Part shown: piece by piece, positions 43,801 through 51,447 of the stretch
Layout: the number at the start of each line of letters is the position of its first letter
How positions within the stretch are numbered: the stretch's first letter is position 1
Origin: UBA4744 sp963717135
Lineage (GTDB): Bacteria; Actinomycetota; Acidimicrobiia; Spongiisociales; UBA4744
Reading direction: 5' to 3'
Length of the DNA stretch: 64,000 nucleotides
Assembly: GCA_963717135.1 (NCBI GenBank)
Contig: CAVQVN010000009.1
Coordinates: forward strand, 1,426,001-1,490,000
The notes under the pieces: generated by a model
The model's database searches: none
What the model saw: the letters and a program-made list of their open reading frames with translations, nothing else
What the model was told of the DNA's origin: nothing
Translations under genes and position numbers: made by a program

Positions 43801-44910
43801 TCGATGTGCGTACGTCAGTGCCGCTCCAACCTCGTGGAGCAATTCCAGTGCAGCTGCGGACTCGAGCGGTCCCTTCTCCAACCGATCGGCCAGGCTGCCG
43901 CCACGCAGATACGGCATGACCAGGTAGGCGCCATCCGGGTCACGCCAGAAGTCGAACAACGACACGATATGGGGATGCTCCAGGGCGGCCACCAACTGCG
44001 CCTCCGCCTCAAACCGCCGCACGAACTCGGGACGGTTGGCCAGCTCCGGCCGGATGGCTTTGATGGCTACCTCGCGTCCCACGCCCGGTTGGGCTGCGCG
44101 CCAAACAACACCGTGAGCCCCTTCTCCGATCCGGCCCAGCAATACGTAGCCCCGCAAGCGATCGGGAGCCGCTACTTCTGCCGACAGCGATGCGTCCTGA
44201 GTGAGAATTCGATTCTCCAACTTCTGCAGTTCCAGAGACAAGTCGAGTCCCGTGTTGCCGAGCTGATCACGGAGCCGTCCGAAGGCTGCAACCGCGTCCG
44301 CTTGCCTGCCCGAGCGGTACAGTGCGAGTCCCAGCTGACCCCACAATCGTTCCCGGGTTGGATACTGGCGGGTCAGTTTCTCCAGGTCGGGAATCACCTC
44401 ACTGTGGCGACCAAGCTCCAACACCAGATCGACACGATCCTCGATTGCCCCCCGACGCAACTCGCTGAGACGCTCCCGCTCCAGGTGAGCGAATTCCTCG
44501 TATGCAAACTCGGCATAGGGATCCCCGTGCCACAACGCCTGAGCATCGTCCAAGAGTGCGGCGGCTTTCTCGGGATCGGTTGCGCGGATCTGTCGCGCCT
44601 TCCCGACCAGGTTTTCGAACACCAGCGCGTCTACCTGCCGCCACTCCACGTCGAGCACATACCCGGGGGCCCTCGTCTCGATGACACCCGAAACGCCCAG
44701 CGCTTCCCGCAGTTTTGAGATCTGATAGCGAAGCGCCCCAACGTCGGGCTGGTCATCACCCCAGACGAGATCTAACAGGCGGTCGGTCGAAACCACCTCG
44801 TTGGCGTGCACCAACAGCACCGCAAGCAACGCCCGCTGTCGCGGCGCGGTGACCGCCACCGGCCGGCCCTCGTTGAGTACCTCCAATGTACCGAGAACCC
44901 GGAAGTCCAC
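40873..44910 (-). CDS. BTAD regulator-Ser/Thr kinase-AAA ATPase-WD40 protein (frame ends early at a G7 tract)
   Basis: 1345 residues as read. In order: OmpR-like winged helix (1-90), BTAD (95-245), protein kinase (about 255-510) with LGRIGEGAHGVVWRA, HRDVTPHNVLLDDDG and DFGMATLLGE, and a STAND/NACHT-like ATPase with GPSGCGKSSLVRAGL near 537. A membrane segment near 945 (IMAGFAAVAVIAAIFAVVG) and WD40 repeats follow. GTG 44910 is chosen because GGGAGG precedes it and it gives the usual SARP start VDFRVLGTLEV. The kinase HRD and DFG are intact (HRDVTPHN). It ends KPPG* just after seven Gs; one more G would continue into 39845-40894. It may sense a signal outside the cell and regulate transcription. 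Confidence 0.85.
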   Translation of the reverse strand: MDFRVLGTLEVLNEGRPVAVTAPRQRALLAVLLVHANEVVSTDRLLDLVWGDDQPDVGALRYQISKLREALGVSGVIETRAPGYVLDVEWRQVDALVFENLVGKARQIRATDPEKAAALLDDAQALWHGDPYAEFAYEEFAHLERERLSELRRGAIEDRVDLVLELGRHSEVIPDLEKLTRQYPTRERLWGQLGLALYRSGRQADAVAAFGRLRDQLGNTGLDLSLELQKLENRILTQDASLSAEVAAPDRLRGYVLLGRIGEGAHGVVWRAAQPGVGREVAIKAIRPELANRPEFVRRFEAEAQLVAALEHPHIVSLFDFWRDPDGAYLVMPYLRGGSLADRLEKGPLESAAALELLHEVGAALTYAHRRGVVHRDVTPHNVLLDDDGNAYLADFGMATLLGETAVRYVEGTPSAAYLSPELLAGEHGSPASDVFSLGVLTEAMLTDGAVSPAVGEVWACAMERPPEDRYGSIDEFLEALTQAMGGATERVLSELRNPYKGLRAFGEADAPDFFGRDHLVAELVEVVGRHRLVGVVGPSGCGKSSLVRAGLIPKLRRGALPGSERWLITDMYPGARPFAELEAALLRVAMDRPGDREARLRAGHWDWLVEGLLPRDGELLLVIDQFEELFTVTADAGERRRFLDVVAGLVSDPRHRVRVVVTMRADYYDRPLDYPEFGDLLRRGLVSITTPGGDAMLEAAGGPARAEGLELDPGLAETIVGDVADQPGGLPLLEYALTELFRHRDGNRLTVEGYRRTGGVLGALSTRAEELYQEQPASGQEAVRQLLLRLVNVVEGAEDTRRRVLLSELHGLAIDGNTLQAVLDSFVAHRLLTLDRDPESREPTVEVAHEALLGRWGRLRTWIDDRRDDLVLHRRLVAAVDEWRASGQRTEYLVTGGRLDHFESFAGDTDLAIGAEESAYLAESRRHSDALATRRRRRRRSIMAGFAAVAVIAAIFAVVGDQQRRRAEVEASLNRSRVLAAAAIDAIGEDNQLGLLLGLEAAEISLAANGEVLPEAADALHRSLRVSRLEAAASLDSLPMGRSVRLAADSSGQVVVSSTGDTVELRNGDDIGTVVATLGVPLEGADAGIDSAPAFAPDGASLAVVGSDGTVRVWDVESGTEIWSQDRHDRGSGGTLYSPDGARLLSSAYTTLVMWDAASGEEIWAVEYPGGLEALPAFSPDGTRLAVGTWASVKLAVLDVESGEELSKLDTGSSVGSLLWSPDGTHVFVGLQNGDIQVVDSTTLAVVATWGGHSSIPLSMAIDSSGTRLATGADDGTVRIWDLATGGELMVLGAGVASIDGVAFLPGDRHLVATGNDRQLRLYDVSPEGRGEVFAARTGGKPPG

Positions 44911-45390
44911 CGAAGCCTCCCGGTCTATCTCAAGACTACCCAACGAGGTCTCGAGCTGGAAGGGTGAGGATGACCGGGCGGAAGAGGTCTCCCGCACCTC
45001 CTAGCGTTGCCCTCACGAAAGCCGAGGAGATCTATGCCCGAGAGACCTTCGGCCGCCCCGGCTCCGACGTGGCCATCGCCGAGGGGCGTTTCTCCCAGCC
45101 CACCACTACGTCGATGGTGTTGAAGTTGAACTCGGATCGATCCTGACCCGAGTCCTTTGTCTCATTCAGCAGCCCGAGGGATATCTCGCGTTGCTCGCCA
45201 CCTTGACAAGGCAACGCACGAGGTAGTGATCCAGACTCTGGTCCATGTCGAGATCATGCCATGAGGTCGCGAGGAACGGACCGCATCAGAGCCGCACAGA
45301 TCGCTCACGAACTCGAGCGATATCGCGCAACCGCTTCCGAGCCGAACCGGCAATCTGCGCTAGCAACCCATTATCTGGCAGGACTTCTCG
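44911..45390. other. Spacer without a supported gene
   Basis: About 480 bp between the BTAD-kinase gene and the SEC-C gene. Two short forward frames exist: one ends VLKLNSDRS at 45146, and one is 55 codons from 45261 (MRSRGTDRIRAAQIAHELER). Neither has a good ribosome-binding site or a recognised family. Probably a promoter region plus decayed sequence. Confidence 0.4.
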
Positions 45391-45897
45391 TCATGGGCCG
45401 GGCAGGCCGTGGCAGTGCTTGTACTTGAGACCCGAACCGCACGGACAGCGTTCGTTTCGCCCGACCTTGGTCTCCACTTCAACTGGTTGAGCGGCCATCT
45501 TCGCTGCGAGCTCGACTCGGCGTTCGCGGGTCTCTAGCTCGACCTCCCAACTGCGGAGGTGGGCGTTCCACGCCCGGAGGCGTTCCTCGACGGCCGCCGC
45601 TTTCTCATCACGGTGGGCAACCTGCTCCTGGCGTCTGGCCAGCTCCTCCTCGGCCTTCTCCGCGAACACCGGCGAGTATTTGACGGGCGGATCGCCGAAC
45701 ACGCCGATCAGTTCTCGATCGAGCAACGTGGCGATGGCACGACCCATCGAGACGCCGGCAGAGTCGCAGTACCGCTTCCACGTCGACCACTTCGCCGCCG
45801 TCACCGGCACCCGCACCATCCGATACGTCTCGTTCTGCCCAAGGCCGGCCAACAGCTTGCGGTCCAGTCTCGCCAGAACGCCACGGTCAAGATCCAT
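45391..45897 (-). CDS. SEC-C motif protein with predicted RHH-like N-terminus
   Basis: 168 residues from ATG 45897 (GTG 45900 also possible). The last 22 residues form a SEC-C zinc-binding motif (GRNERCPCGSGLKYKHCHG), as in SecA tails. A charged coiled coil (AEEELARRQEQVAHRDEKAAAVEERLRAW) precedes it. The first 70 residues (YRMVRVPVTAAKWSTWKRYC, VSMGRAIATLLDREL) resemble a ribbon-helix-helix. It is coupled to a small upstream ORF. Such proteins occur on plasmids and islands, role unknown. Confidence 0.75.
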   Translation of the reverse strand: MDLDRGVLARLDRKLLAGLGQNETYRMVRVPVTAAKWSTWKRYCDSAGVSMGRAIATLLDRELIGVFGDPPVKYSPVFAEKAEEELARRQEQVAHRDEKAAAVEERLRAWNAHLRSWEVELETRERRVELAAKMAAQPVEVETKVGRNERCPCGSGLKYKHCHGLPGP

Positions 45898-46046
45898 CAC
45901 CGGCCCACCTGTCTACAAGTAGACACCCAGCAACTTGTTGCATGTGTGTGTGGGATTGACCGGGTGCTGTGCGCGAATCGCGTTGCGCCTGTCACTTCCG
46001 AGCGTTGGAGGAGTTCCTGCTGGTCTGGTGGCTGGGAGCGTCTCAT
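45897..46046 (-). CDS. 49-residue protein coupled to the SEC-C gene
   Basis: The frame starts MRRSQPPDQQELLQRSEVTG and ends VSTCRQVGR. AAAGGAGGG stands 8-9 bases before ATG 46046, a very strong ribosome-binding site, and the TGA overlaps the SEC-C ATG (TGATG). The SEC-C gene has no ribosome-binding site of its own, so this may be a leader needed to translate it. No family known. Confidence 0.5.
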   Translation of the reverse strand: MRRSQPPDQQELLQRSEVTGATRFAHSTRSIPHTHATSCWVSTCRQVGR

Positions 46047-46342
46047 TGTGTGGTCCCTCCTTTCGTGGGATTCGGTCCGGGTGAGTTGAGCTAGTCGATC
46101 TGGTGTGACGATCTCTGGTGAGTGTGGATCGATCCTGTGGTGCGCTGCTGGCTTGGGCTGGATCCGGGTCGAAGTGTGTTCGACGGGGAACCGCCCCCCA
46201 GGGGCCGCGGCTGATGTGGTGGCGATGTCCTTGGATCGTGGGACCTCCGTGACGGTCGGGCAGTGTGGTCTTCCGTCTTGGCGTGATGGCGGTCGGGTCG
46301 GAGCGGCGGAGGGTGTGGACATCGCCCGGATCGTCCTCTGGG

Positions 46343-46472
46343 ACCCTGTCATTTCGATGTCAGCGACCCTCCAGTTGGGCGGTCAGAGTCAGGTTTCACC
46401 GGCCGAATCCCGATGGGATGGCTGGTCGAGACCGTTCGGTCCCGTGCAGGAATGACACCGAGATGACAGGGT
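46343..46472. repeat. 130-bp element with 20-bp terminal inverted repeats
   Basis: ACCCTGTCATTTCGATGTCA (46343-46362) is matched by the inverted TGACACCGAGATGACAGGGT (46453-46472), with two mismatches. The interior has no gene. The ends look like those of IS21-type elements, so this may be a miniature derivative or two abutted IS ends. It lies 78 bp before the excisionase start. The rest of 46047-46550 holds no gene I can support. Confidence 0.6.
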
Positions 46473-46550
46473 TGCGGGCACTGGGCTGACACTCTGTGAA
46501 CAGGGTGGCGTGATCCGATGTGGCCAGTCGATTCCACGGGAGAGCCCGCC

Positions 46551-46754
46551 ATGTCGGTCGACAAGCTGTTGCTGAAGCCGGAGGAAGCGGCCGAGGTGTT
46601 GTCGATCGGCCGCTCCAAGGTCTACGAGCTGATCGGTAGCGGAGAGCTGGCGTCTGTGCGGATCGGGACCAGCCGGCGGGTTCCGGCCGAGGCTCTTGTC
46701 GAGTTTGTGAGCCGGCTCCAAAGTTGCGTTGCTGAGCCGATTGCCGGCGGCTGA
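46551..46754 (+). CDS. Excisionase-like MerR-type HTH protein
   Basis: 67 residues from ATG 46551. LLLKPEEAAEVLSIGRSKVYELIGSGELASVRIGTSRRVPAEALVEFV is the HTH_17 (AlpA/Xis) fold: a winged HTH ending in a short wing with RRVP. It sits 2 bp before the integrase and should direct excision of the island. Residues after FV are probably a disordered tail. Confidence 0.85.
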   Translation: MSVDKLLLKPEEAAEVLSIGRSKVYELIGSGELASVRIGTSRRVPAEALVEFVSRLQSCVAEPIAGG

Positions 46755-46756
46755 CG

Positions 46757-47878
46757 GTGAGCATTCATCTGCGCTGGACGGGAAACGGCGACCGCCGCTA
46801 CGACGTCCGTCTGCGCGATCCATCCGGACGTGTGTATACGAGGACGTTCCGGACTCGACGTGAGGCGGAGGCGTTCGAAGCGGACGAACGAGCGAGCCGA
46901 CGGCGGGGTGCCTGGTTGGATCCTCGTTGGGCCGAGGAGCCACTCCAGGCGGTCGCCGGGCGGTGGCTTCACTCGAACCCTGCCAAGCGTCCGTCGTCGC
47001 GAGCCCGCGATGAGTCGGCGCTCCGAACCCACATACTCCCCGCTCTCGGGGACAGGTCGATTGGGTCGCTGACCCCCTCCGACATCCAGCAGTGCGTCAA
47101 CGACTGGTCCGAAAGCCTCGCACCACGGTCGGTGCGTCGGGTGTACCAGACGCTCTCGGCTGTCCTCAACGCTGCAGTACTCGACGATCGGATTGCCCGG
47201 TCACCGTGTCGAGGGATCCGCCTGCCCGCCATCCAGCCGACCGACCGGCCCGTGCTCACTGCCGACCAGCTGGCGGATCTCGCTGAGGTGCTGGGGCCCC
47301 ACTATGGGTTGATGGTGTATCTGGGAGCGGTGCTCGGGCTCCGGTGGGGCGAGTGCGCCGGACTCCGCGTCGGTCGGATCGACTTCGACCGATCAACCAT
47401 CACCATCGCCGAGCAGGTCACTCGGAGCCGCGGAGGTCGCTCCGTTATCGGGCCACCCAAATCCAACGCAGCTCGCAGAACCCTCGCCGCGCCACCCGCC
47501 CTCATGGAAATCCTCGCCGAGCATCTCGAACTACGGGGACTCACCATCGGGGACACCGACGCCTTCCTGTTCGCCACCCCCGACGGTGAATACCTCGACT
47601 ACTCGAACTGGCTGCACCGGATCTGGTACCCGGCCCGACAACAGGCCGACGTCGCGTGGGTCCAGTTCCACGACCTCCGCCGGGCCAACGCCACCGGACT
47701 CGTCCTCGAAGGCATCGACCTCAAGACCGCCCAGACCCGCCTCGGTCACACCGACCCCAGACTCACCTTGGGCGTCTACGCCCAGGCAACCACCGAAGCC
47801 GACCGCCAAGCGGCCGACCGTCTCGGTGAGCGTTTCCTTCCCCGACGAGCCCAAGACCAGGGACGAGGTCTCGTCTGA
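46757..47878 (+). CDS. Tyrosine-type site-specific integrase
   Basis: 373 residues from GTG 46757. An AP2-like arm-binding start (YDVRLRDPSGRVYTRTFRTRREAEAF), a SAM-like core-binding domain (about 70-150) and the catalytic domain follow: Arg in GLRWGECAGL, HDLRRANATGLVLEG (HxxR), LGHTDPRLTLGVYAQ with His and the nucleophile Tyr. It integrates the island at the tRNA-Pro 3' end located 85 bp downstream. Confidence 0.93.
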   Translation: MSIHLRWTGNGDRRYDVRLRDPSGRVYTRTFRTRREAEAFEADERASRRRGAWLDPRWAEEPLQAVAGRWLHSNPAKRPSSRARDESALRTHILPALGDRSIGSLTPSDIQQCVNDWSESLAPRSVRRVYQTLSAVLNAAVLDDRIARSPCRGIRLPAIQPTDRPVLTADQLADLAEVLGPHYGLMVYLGAVLGLRWGECAGLRVGRIDFDRSTITIAEQVTRSRGGRSVIGPPKSNAARRTLAAPPALMEILAEHLELRGLTIGDTDAFLFATPDGEYLDYSNWLHRIWYPARQQADVAWVQFHDLRRANATGLVLEGIDLKTAQTRLGHTDPRLTLGVYAQATTEADRQAADRLGERFLPRRAQDQGRGLV

Positions 47879-47890
47879 CGCGCGCGATGG

Positions 47891-48003
47891 ACGCGCGATG
47901 GAAACGGCCCCCCAAACCAGAGGCCGCCCGTGCGGGCGGCCCTGACCTGGTGTTTCTCTAGTCGGGACGGCCGGATTTGAACCGGCGACCTCAGCGTCCC
48001 GAA
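47891..48003. repeat. Right attachment site (attR)
   Basis: Bases 47961-48003 are identical to 36443-36485. Before them lies a perfect hairpin (GGCCGCCCG/CGGGCGGCC, near 47921-47941) that probably terminates the tRNA-Pro transcript, and the motif ACGCGCGATGGAAACG shared with the left side. The tRNA 5' part continues past 48003, so this border carries the functional gene. Confidence 0.88.
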
Positions 48004-48035
48004 CGCTGCGCGCTGCCAAACTGCGCCACGTCCCG
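47962..48035 (-). tRNA. tRNA-Pro (anticodon CGG)
   Basis: 74 bases on the minus strand, from CGGGACG (48035) to CGTCCCG plus discriminator A (47962). The acceptor stem pairs fully; the anticodon stem CAGCG/CGCTG closes the loop TTCGGGA with anticodon CGG. The T arm is GCCGG-TTCAAAT-CCGGC. CCA is not encoded. The 3' half is the integration target of the island and has been rebuilt by the element. Confidence 0.95.
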
Positions 48036-48098
48036 TGGCGCCGACATCTTACTCGCTCTGGGGACCATGCGATCGGGGGCCCGTCTACCCTGACGGTG

Positions 48099-48380
48099 AT
48101 GGAGCTGCAGGAGCTACAAGACCTCATGGATCGGATCTATGGGCACCGCGATCGAGCCCGGGGAATCCCGGCCAACGTTGCCTGGCTGGCGGAGGAGATC
48201 GGGGAGTTGGCCCAAGCCCTCCGAAAGGGCGATCGGGACCAGCAGCTTCAGGAGTTTGGTGATGTATTGGCGTGGACCGCGTCGCTGGCCAACCTGGCCG
48301 GTTTGAGTCTCGAAGAAGCGCTGAGCCGCTACCGGCCCGGCTGCCCGCGCTGCTCGAAAATCCCCTGCCACTGTCCGTGA
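48099..48380 (+). CDS. MazG-like nucleotide pyrophosphohydrolase with Cys-rich tail
   Basis: 93 residues from ATG 48099. The MazG-like helix pair is clear: WLAEEIGELAQALRKGD (ExxE) and EFGDVLAWTASLANLAG (ExxD), the Mg2+ ligands. These enzymes hydrolyse (d)NTPs. The end, CPRCSKIPCHC, has four cysteines that may bind zinc. It lies just past the tRNA, outside the island. Confidence 0.85.
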   Translation: MELQELQDLMDRIYGHRDRARGIPANVAWLAEEIGELAQALRKGDRDQQLQEFGDVLAWTASLANLAGLSLEEALSRYRPGCPRCSKIPCHCP

Positions 48381-48421
48381 GGTGGCGGCCACACCCTCGA
48401 AACCGATACTGTCACCCCTCA

Positions 48422-49117
48422 GTGTCAGATCTGAACCGAAGAATCGCCTTCACCGCCGCCTTAGCGCTGGCTCTCTCGGTGGGCGCCGCTCCCCCGGCAT
48501 TCGCCGATGAAGTGGCAGCTCAGGTGGCCGGTGCCCGATCCGAATCCCTTTCGCTGGTGGCAACTGCCGACCAGGTGGCCGGCGCCTCGGCTGCTTCCCA
48601 GGCTGCCTCCGGAAAGGTGTACCACGCAGATCTATCCGGGTTGCTCGGTCCGTGTGACTCGGTGGGCGAGGTTGTCGGCGCCGGCCCGAACGTCGCCGTC
48701 GTGTTCTCAGGATTCCGCCAAAGCCCCAGCCACTGGAGCATCATCACCAATCCCGCCTGGACCGCTTTGGGAACCGGCCAGGCCACCGGAGCTGATGGGA
48801 GGATGTACATATCGGTCGTGTTTTGCGATCAGGCCGGAAGTGCTACGCCTGCAGTGGCTCCACCGGCGGCCGTCTCGCCACCCGCTCCTTTGGCGTCAAC
48901 TGCAGGAGTCGCGCCGGACCCGTCGCAGGAAGTCCCAACCCTCGATGGATCGCTACCGGCCGTCGGTGCCCGGCGTGCCGAGATCCGCGCCATGCTGGAC
49001 CAAGAGGCTGAATCGATGCTTCCCGACTGGTACATCGGCGTGTGCGGAACCGACGACCGGGAACGGGTACTCGAGAGCACCACCTCGGAAAGCGGAGCCT
49101 GTCCCCTGGCGTCGTAG
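48422..49117 (+). CDS. Secreted hypothetical protein
   Basis: 231 residues from GTG 48422. The signal peptide RRIAFTAALALALSVGAAPPAFA is clear. The mature part has NVAVVFSGFRQSPSHWSII, a Pro/Ala-rich linker, and a C-terminal stretch with GVCGTDDRERVL; cysteines are few. No known family. It stands alone, convergent with asd. Confidence 0.6.
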   Translation: MSDLNRRIAFTAALALALSVGAAPPAFADEVAAQVAGARSESLSLVATADQVAGASAASQAASGKVYHADLSGLLGPCDSVGEVVGAGPNVAVVFSGFRQSPSHWSIITNPAWTALGTGQATGADGRMYISVVFCDQAGSATPAVAPPAAVSPPAPLASTAGVAPDPSQEVPTLDGSLPAVGARRAEIRAMLDQEAESMLPDWYIGVCGTDDRERVLESTTSESGACPLAS

Positions 49118-49135
49118 GTTCCAGGTAGGTCGGGG

Positions 49136-50149
49136 CTACACCAGCAGTTCGGCGATTTGAACAGCGTTGAGGGCGGCCCCCTTGCGGAGGTTGTCGCCCA
49201 CCGCCCAGAGGTTGATGCCGCCCGGGGTGCCGACCGTTTCGCGGATCCGACCGACCAGAACATCGTCGATACCGGCTGAATCAAGCGGAGTCGGCACCTT
49301 CTCGGTCCAAACCGCCACACCGCCGGCTTCGGTCAACAACGCCTCGGCCTCCTCGGCAGATACGGGTCGATCAAACCAGAGACTGGCGACAATCCCATGG
49401 CCGACCATGACCGGCACTCGCACACAGGTCGGCTCCACCTTGAGGTCCGGAATGTCGAGAATCTTGCGACTCTCGTTGACGAACTTCCACTCCTCGTCGG
49501 TATATCCCTCGCTCTGGAGGCTGCCCGCAAACGGGATCACATTCCAGGCGATCGGGCGCGGGTACACCGCACCACCAGGATCCTGCCAGCCACCGTTCAC
49601 CAGCGCCGGGAGGTCGGCACCGAGTTCGCCCACTTGCCTAACCAACTCATCCATGCCTTTCTGGCCGGACCCTGATACCGATTGATAAGAAGTGGCGATC
49701 ATGGAGCGCAAGCCGGCGGCCCGGTGGAGCGGCGCCACCGCCATCATCAGGTCCATCGTCGTGCAATTTGGATTGGCAATGATCCCCTCGTGACGAGCCG
49801 CGGCCGCGTCGTTGACCCCGGCGACCACCAGCGGTACCTCAGACTGCATCCGGAAGGCCGACGAGTTGTCGATCACCACCGCACCGGCTGAAGCGAAAGC
49901 AGGAGCAAACTGCCGGGACCGATCCCCTCCGGCCGAAAACAGGGCAATCTCGATGCCGGACGGGTCCGCAGTGGCCAGGTCTTCGATCTCGACCTTTCCC
50001 CAGCGGGTATCCACCTTGGACCCCGCCGAACGCGATGATGCCAACAATCGAAGCTCCGAAACCGGGAAGTCCCGTTCCTCGAGAATGGAGATCATGGCCC
50101 GGCCCACCGCTCCGGTGGCGCCAACCACTGCAGTTCGTTTGGTGTTCAT
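49136..50149 (-). CDS. asd: Aspartate-semialdehyde dehydrogenase
   Basis: 337 residues, the normal length. It reduces aspartyl phosphate to the semialdehyde with NADPH for Lys, Met, Thr and diaminopimelate synthesis. The NADP loop VVGATGAVGRAMI, catalytic Cys in NPNCTT, and the substrate stretch GHGI are present. The ATG overlaps the lysC stop by 4 bp, so the first two pathway enzymes are coupled. Confidence 0.96.
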   Translation of the reverse strand: MNTKRTAVVGATGAVGRAMISILEERDFPVSELRLLASSRSAGSKVDTRWGKVEIEDLATADPSGIEIALFSAGGDRSRQFAPAFASAGAVVIDNSSAFRMQSEVPLVVAGVNDAAAARHEGIIANPNCTTMDLMMAVAPLHRAAGLRSMIATSYQSVSGSGQKGMDELVRQVGELGADLPALVNGGWQDPGGAVYPRPIAWNVIPFAGSLQSEGYTDEEWKFVNESRKILDIPDLKVEPTCVRVPVMVGHGIVASLWFDRPVSAEEAEALLTEAGGVAVWTEKVPTPLDSAGIDDVLVGRIRETVGTPGGINLWAVGDNLRKGAALNAVQIAELLV

Positions 50150-51372
50150 TGTTCCCCCGCCATGGTGGGTGGCTCGAAGGCGGCGTGCAGGACACGGACG
50201 GCTTCTTCTATCTGATGCAAAGCGACTACACAGGATATTCGGATACTGGAAGTGGAGATCATCTCAATGTTGATCTGATTCTCAGAGAGCACCCGGAACA
50301 TCTTGGCGGCGATGCCCGGGTGAGACTTCATCCCCGCTCCCACCACCGACACCCGGGCGACTGCCTCGTCGACATCGACGCTGGTGGCCCGGATCTCCGG
50401 TATGACCTTTTTGACAACTTGGGTCGCCACGGCGGCATGTTCTTTCGGAACGGTAAAGCTGATGTCGGTGGTCCCGTCCTTCGACACGTTCTGAACGATC
50501 ATGTCGACATTCACTTTTTCGGCGGCCAGCGGCTCGAAGAGCGCGGCGGCGACGCCGGGTTGGTCGGGCACCCCTCGCACCGTTACTTTCGCTTCCGAAG
50601 TGTCGTGCGAGATAGCACTGATGATCGCCTGTTCCATAGTTGTCTCCTTCACCCACGTGCCGGGACCGTCGTGGAACGACGAACGCACATGGAGGGGAAT
50701 GTTGAAATTGCGGCCGAATTCGACAGAACGGAGCATGAGGACCCTGGCGCCGGTAGCCGCCAGTTCCAGCATCTCCTCGAATGACACCTCGTCGAGTTTG
50801 CGGGCGTCCGGGACGATGCGGGGATCCGCGGTAAACACCCCGTCCACGTCCGTATAGATCTCACACACATCGGCGTGATTGGCAGCTGCCAGGGCGACCG
50901 CCGTCGCGTCGGAACCGCCCCGGCCGAGGGTCGTGATCTCCTTTGACTGCGGATCGACGCCCTGGAAACCGGCGACGATGACGACCTTGCCTTCCTTGAG
51001 GCTCTCCTCCACCCGGAAACTACGGATTTCCTGGATCTTGGCCTGCCCATGGCTCGAATCTGTGAGGATCCCCGCCTGGGATCCGGTGAAACTCACCGCC
51101 TCAACGCCTTCCTCTTGGATGGCGATGGCCAACAGCGCCATGGCGATCCGTTCGCCGGCCGTAAGCAGCATGTCCATCTCCCGACCGGGTGGAGAAGGGC
51201 TGACCTGGCGGGCCAGCTCGATCAGCTGATCGGTGGTACCACCCATCGCCGAAACGACCACGATCACGTCATTGCCGGCCTTGCGGGTAGCCGCCACCCG
51301 GGCTGCCACCCGCTTGATCCGATCGGCATCCGCTACTGAAGTGCCGCCGTATTTTTGTACTATCAGGGACAT
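50146..51372 (-). CDS. lysC: Aspartate kinase
   Basis: 408 residues from ATG 51372. The kinase motif IVQKYGGTSVADADRIKRVAARV, the FTGSQAGI and GRGGSDATAVALAA stretches and two C-terminal ACT domains (VRGVPDQPGVAAALFEPLA and SVVGAGMKSHPGIAAKMF) are present. ACT domains give feedback control by Lys or Thr. The longer frame to 51474 is rejected because 51372 is the normal start. Divergent from the cyclophilin gene. Confidence 0.95.
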   Translation of the reverse strand: MSLIVQKYGGTSVADADRIKRVAARVAATRKAGNDVIVVVSAMGGTTDQLIELARQVSPSPPGREMDMLLTAGERIAMALLAIAIQEEGVEAVSFTGSQAGILTDSSHGQAKIQEIRSFRVEESLKEGKVVIVAGFQGVDPQSKEITTLGRGGSDATAVALAAANHADVCEIYTDVDGVFTADPRIVPDARKLDEVSFEEMLELAATGARVLMLRSVEFGRNFNIPLHVRSSFHDGPGTWVKETTMEQAIISAISHDTSEAKVTVRGVPDQPGVAAALFEPLAAEKVNVDMIVQNVSKDGTTDISFTVPKEHAAVATQVVKKVIPEIRATSVDVDEAVARVSVVGAGMKSHPGIAAKMFRVLSENQINIEMISTSSIRISCVVALHQIEEAVRVLHAAFEPPTMAGEQ

Positions 51373-51447
51373 CGCGTCGGGAGTGTACCCCGACGGCTTC
51401 GCCATCCCGACGATCCTCTCCGGCGGTATGTCTATAGTCCTTTCGCT

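Larger units (their letters stand above)
36443..48003. mobile_element. Integrative element in tRNA-Pro(CGG), about 11.5 kb
   Basis: The element is bounded by perfect 43-bp direct repeats of the tRNA-Pro 3' end, with excisionase and tyrosine integrase genes at the end next to the intact tRNA, the classical layout of tRNA-targeting islands. Cargo consists of two toxin-antitoxin-like pairs, a broken IS110 element, a BTAD-kinase-WD40 gene, a SEC-C gene and relics. No conjugation, replication or phage structural genes are visible, so it is probably a passive or mobilised island. A repeated GACGCGCGATGGA motif (36579-36591 and near 47889-47903) may be integrase arm sites. Confidence 0.88.

Noticed and set aside
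46105..46455. 116-residue forward frame before the excisionase
   Set aside because: No ribosome-binding site, no domain, and it runs across the inverted-repeat element.
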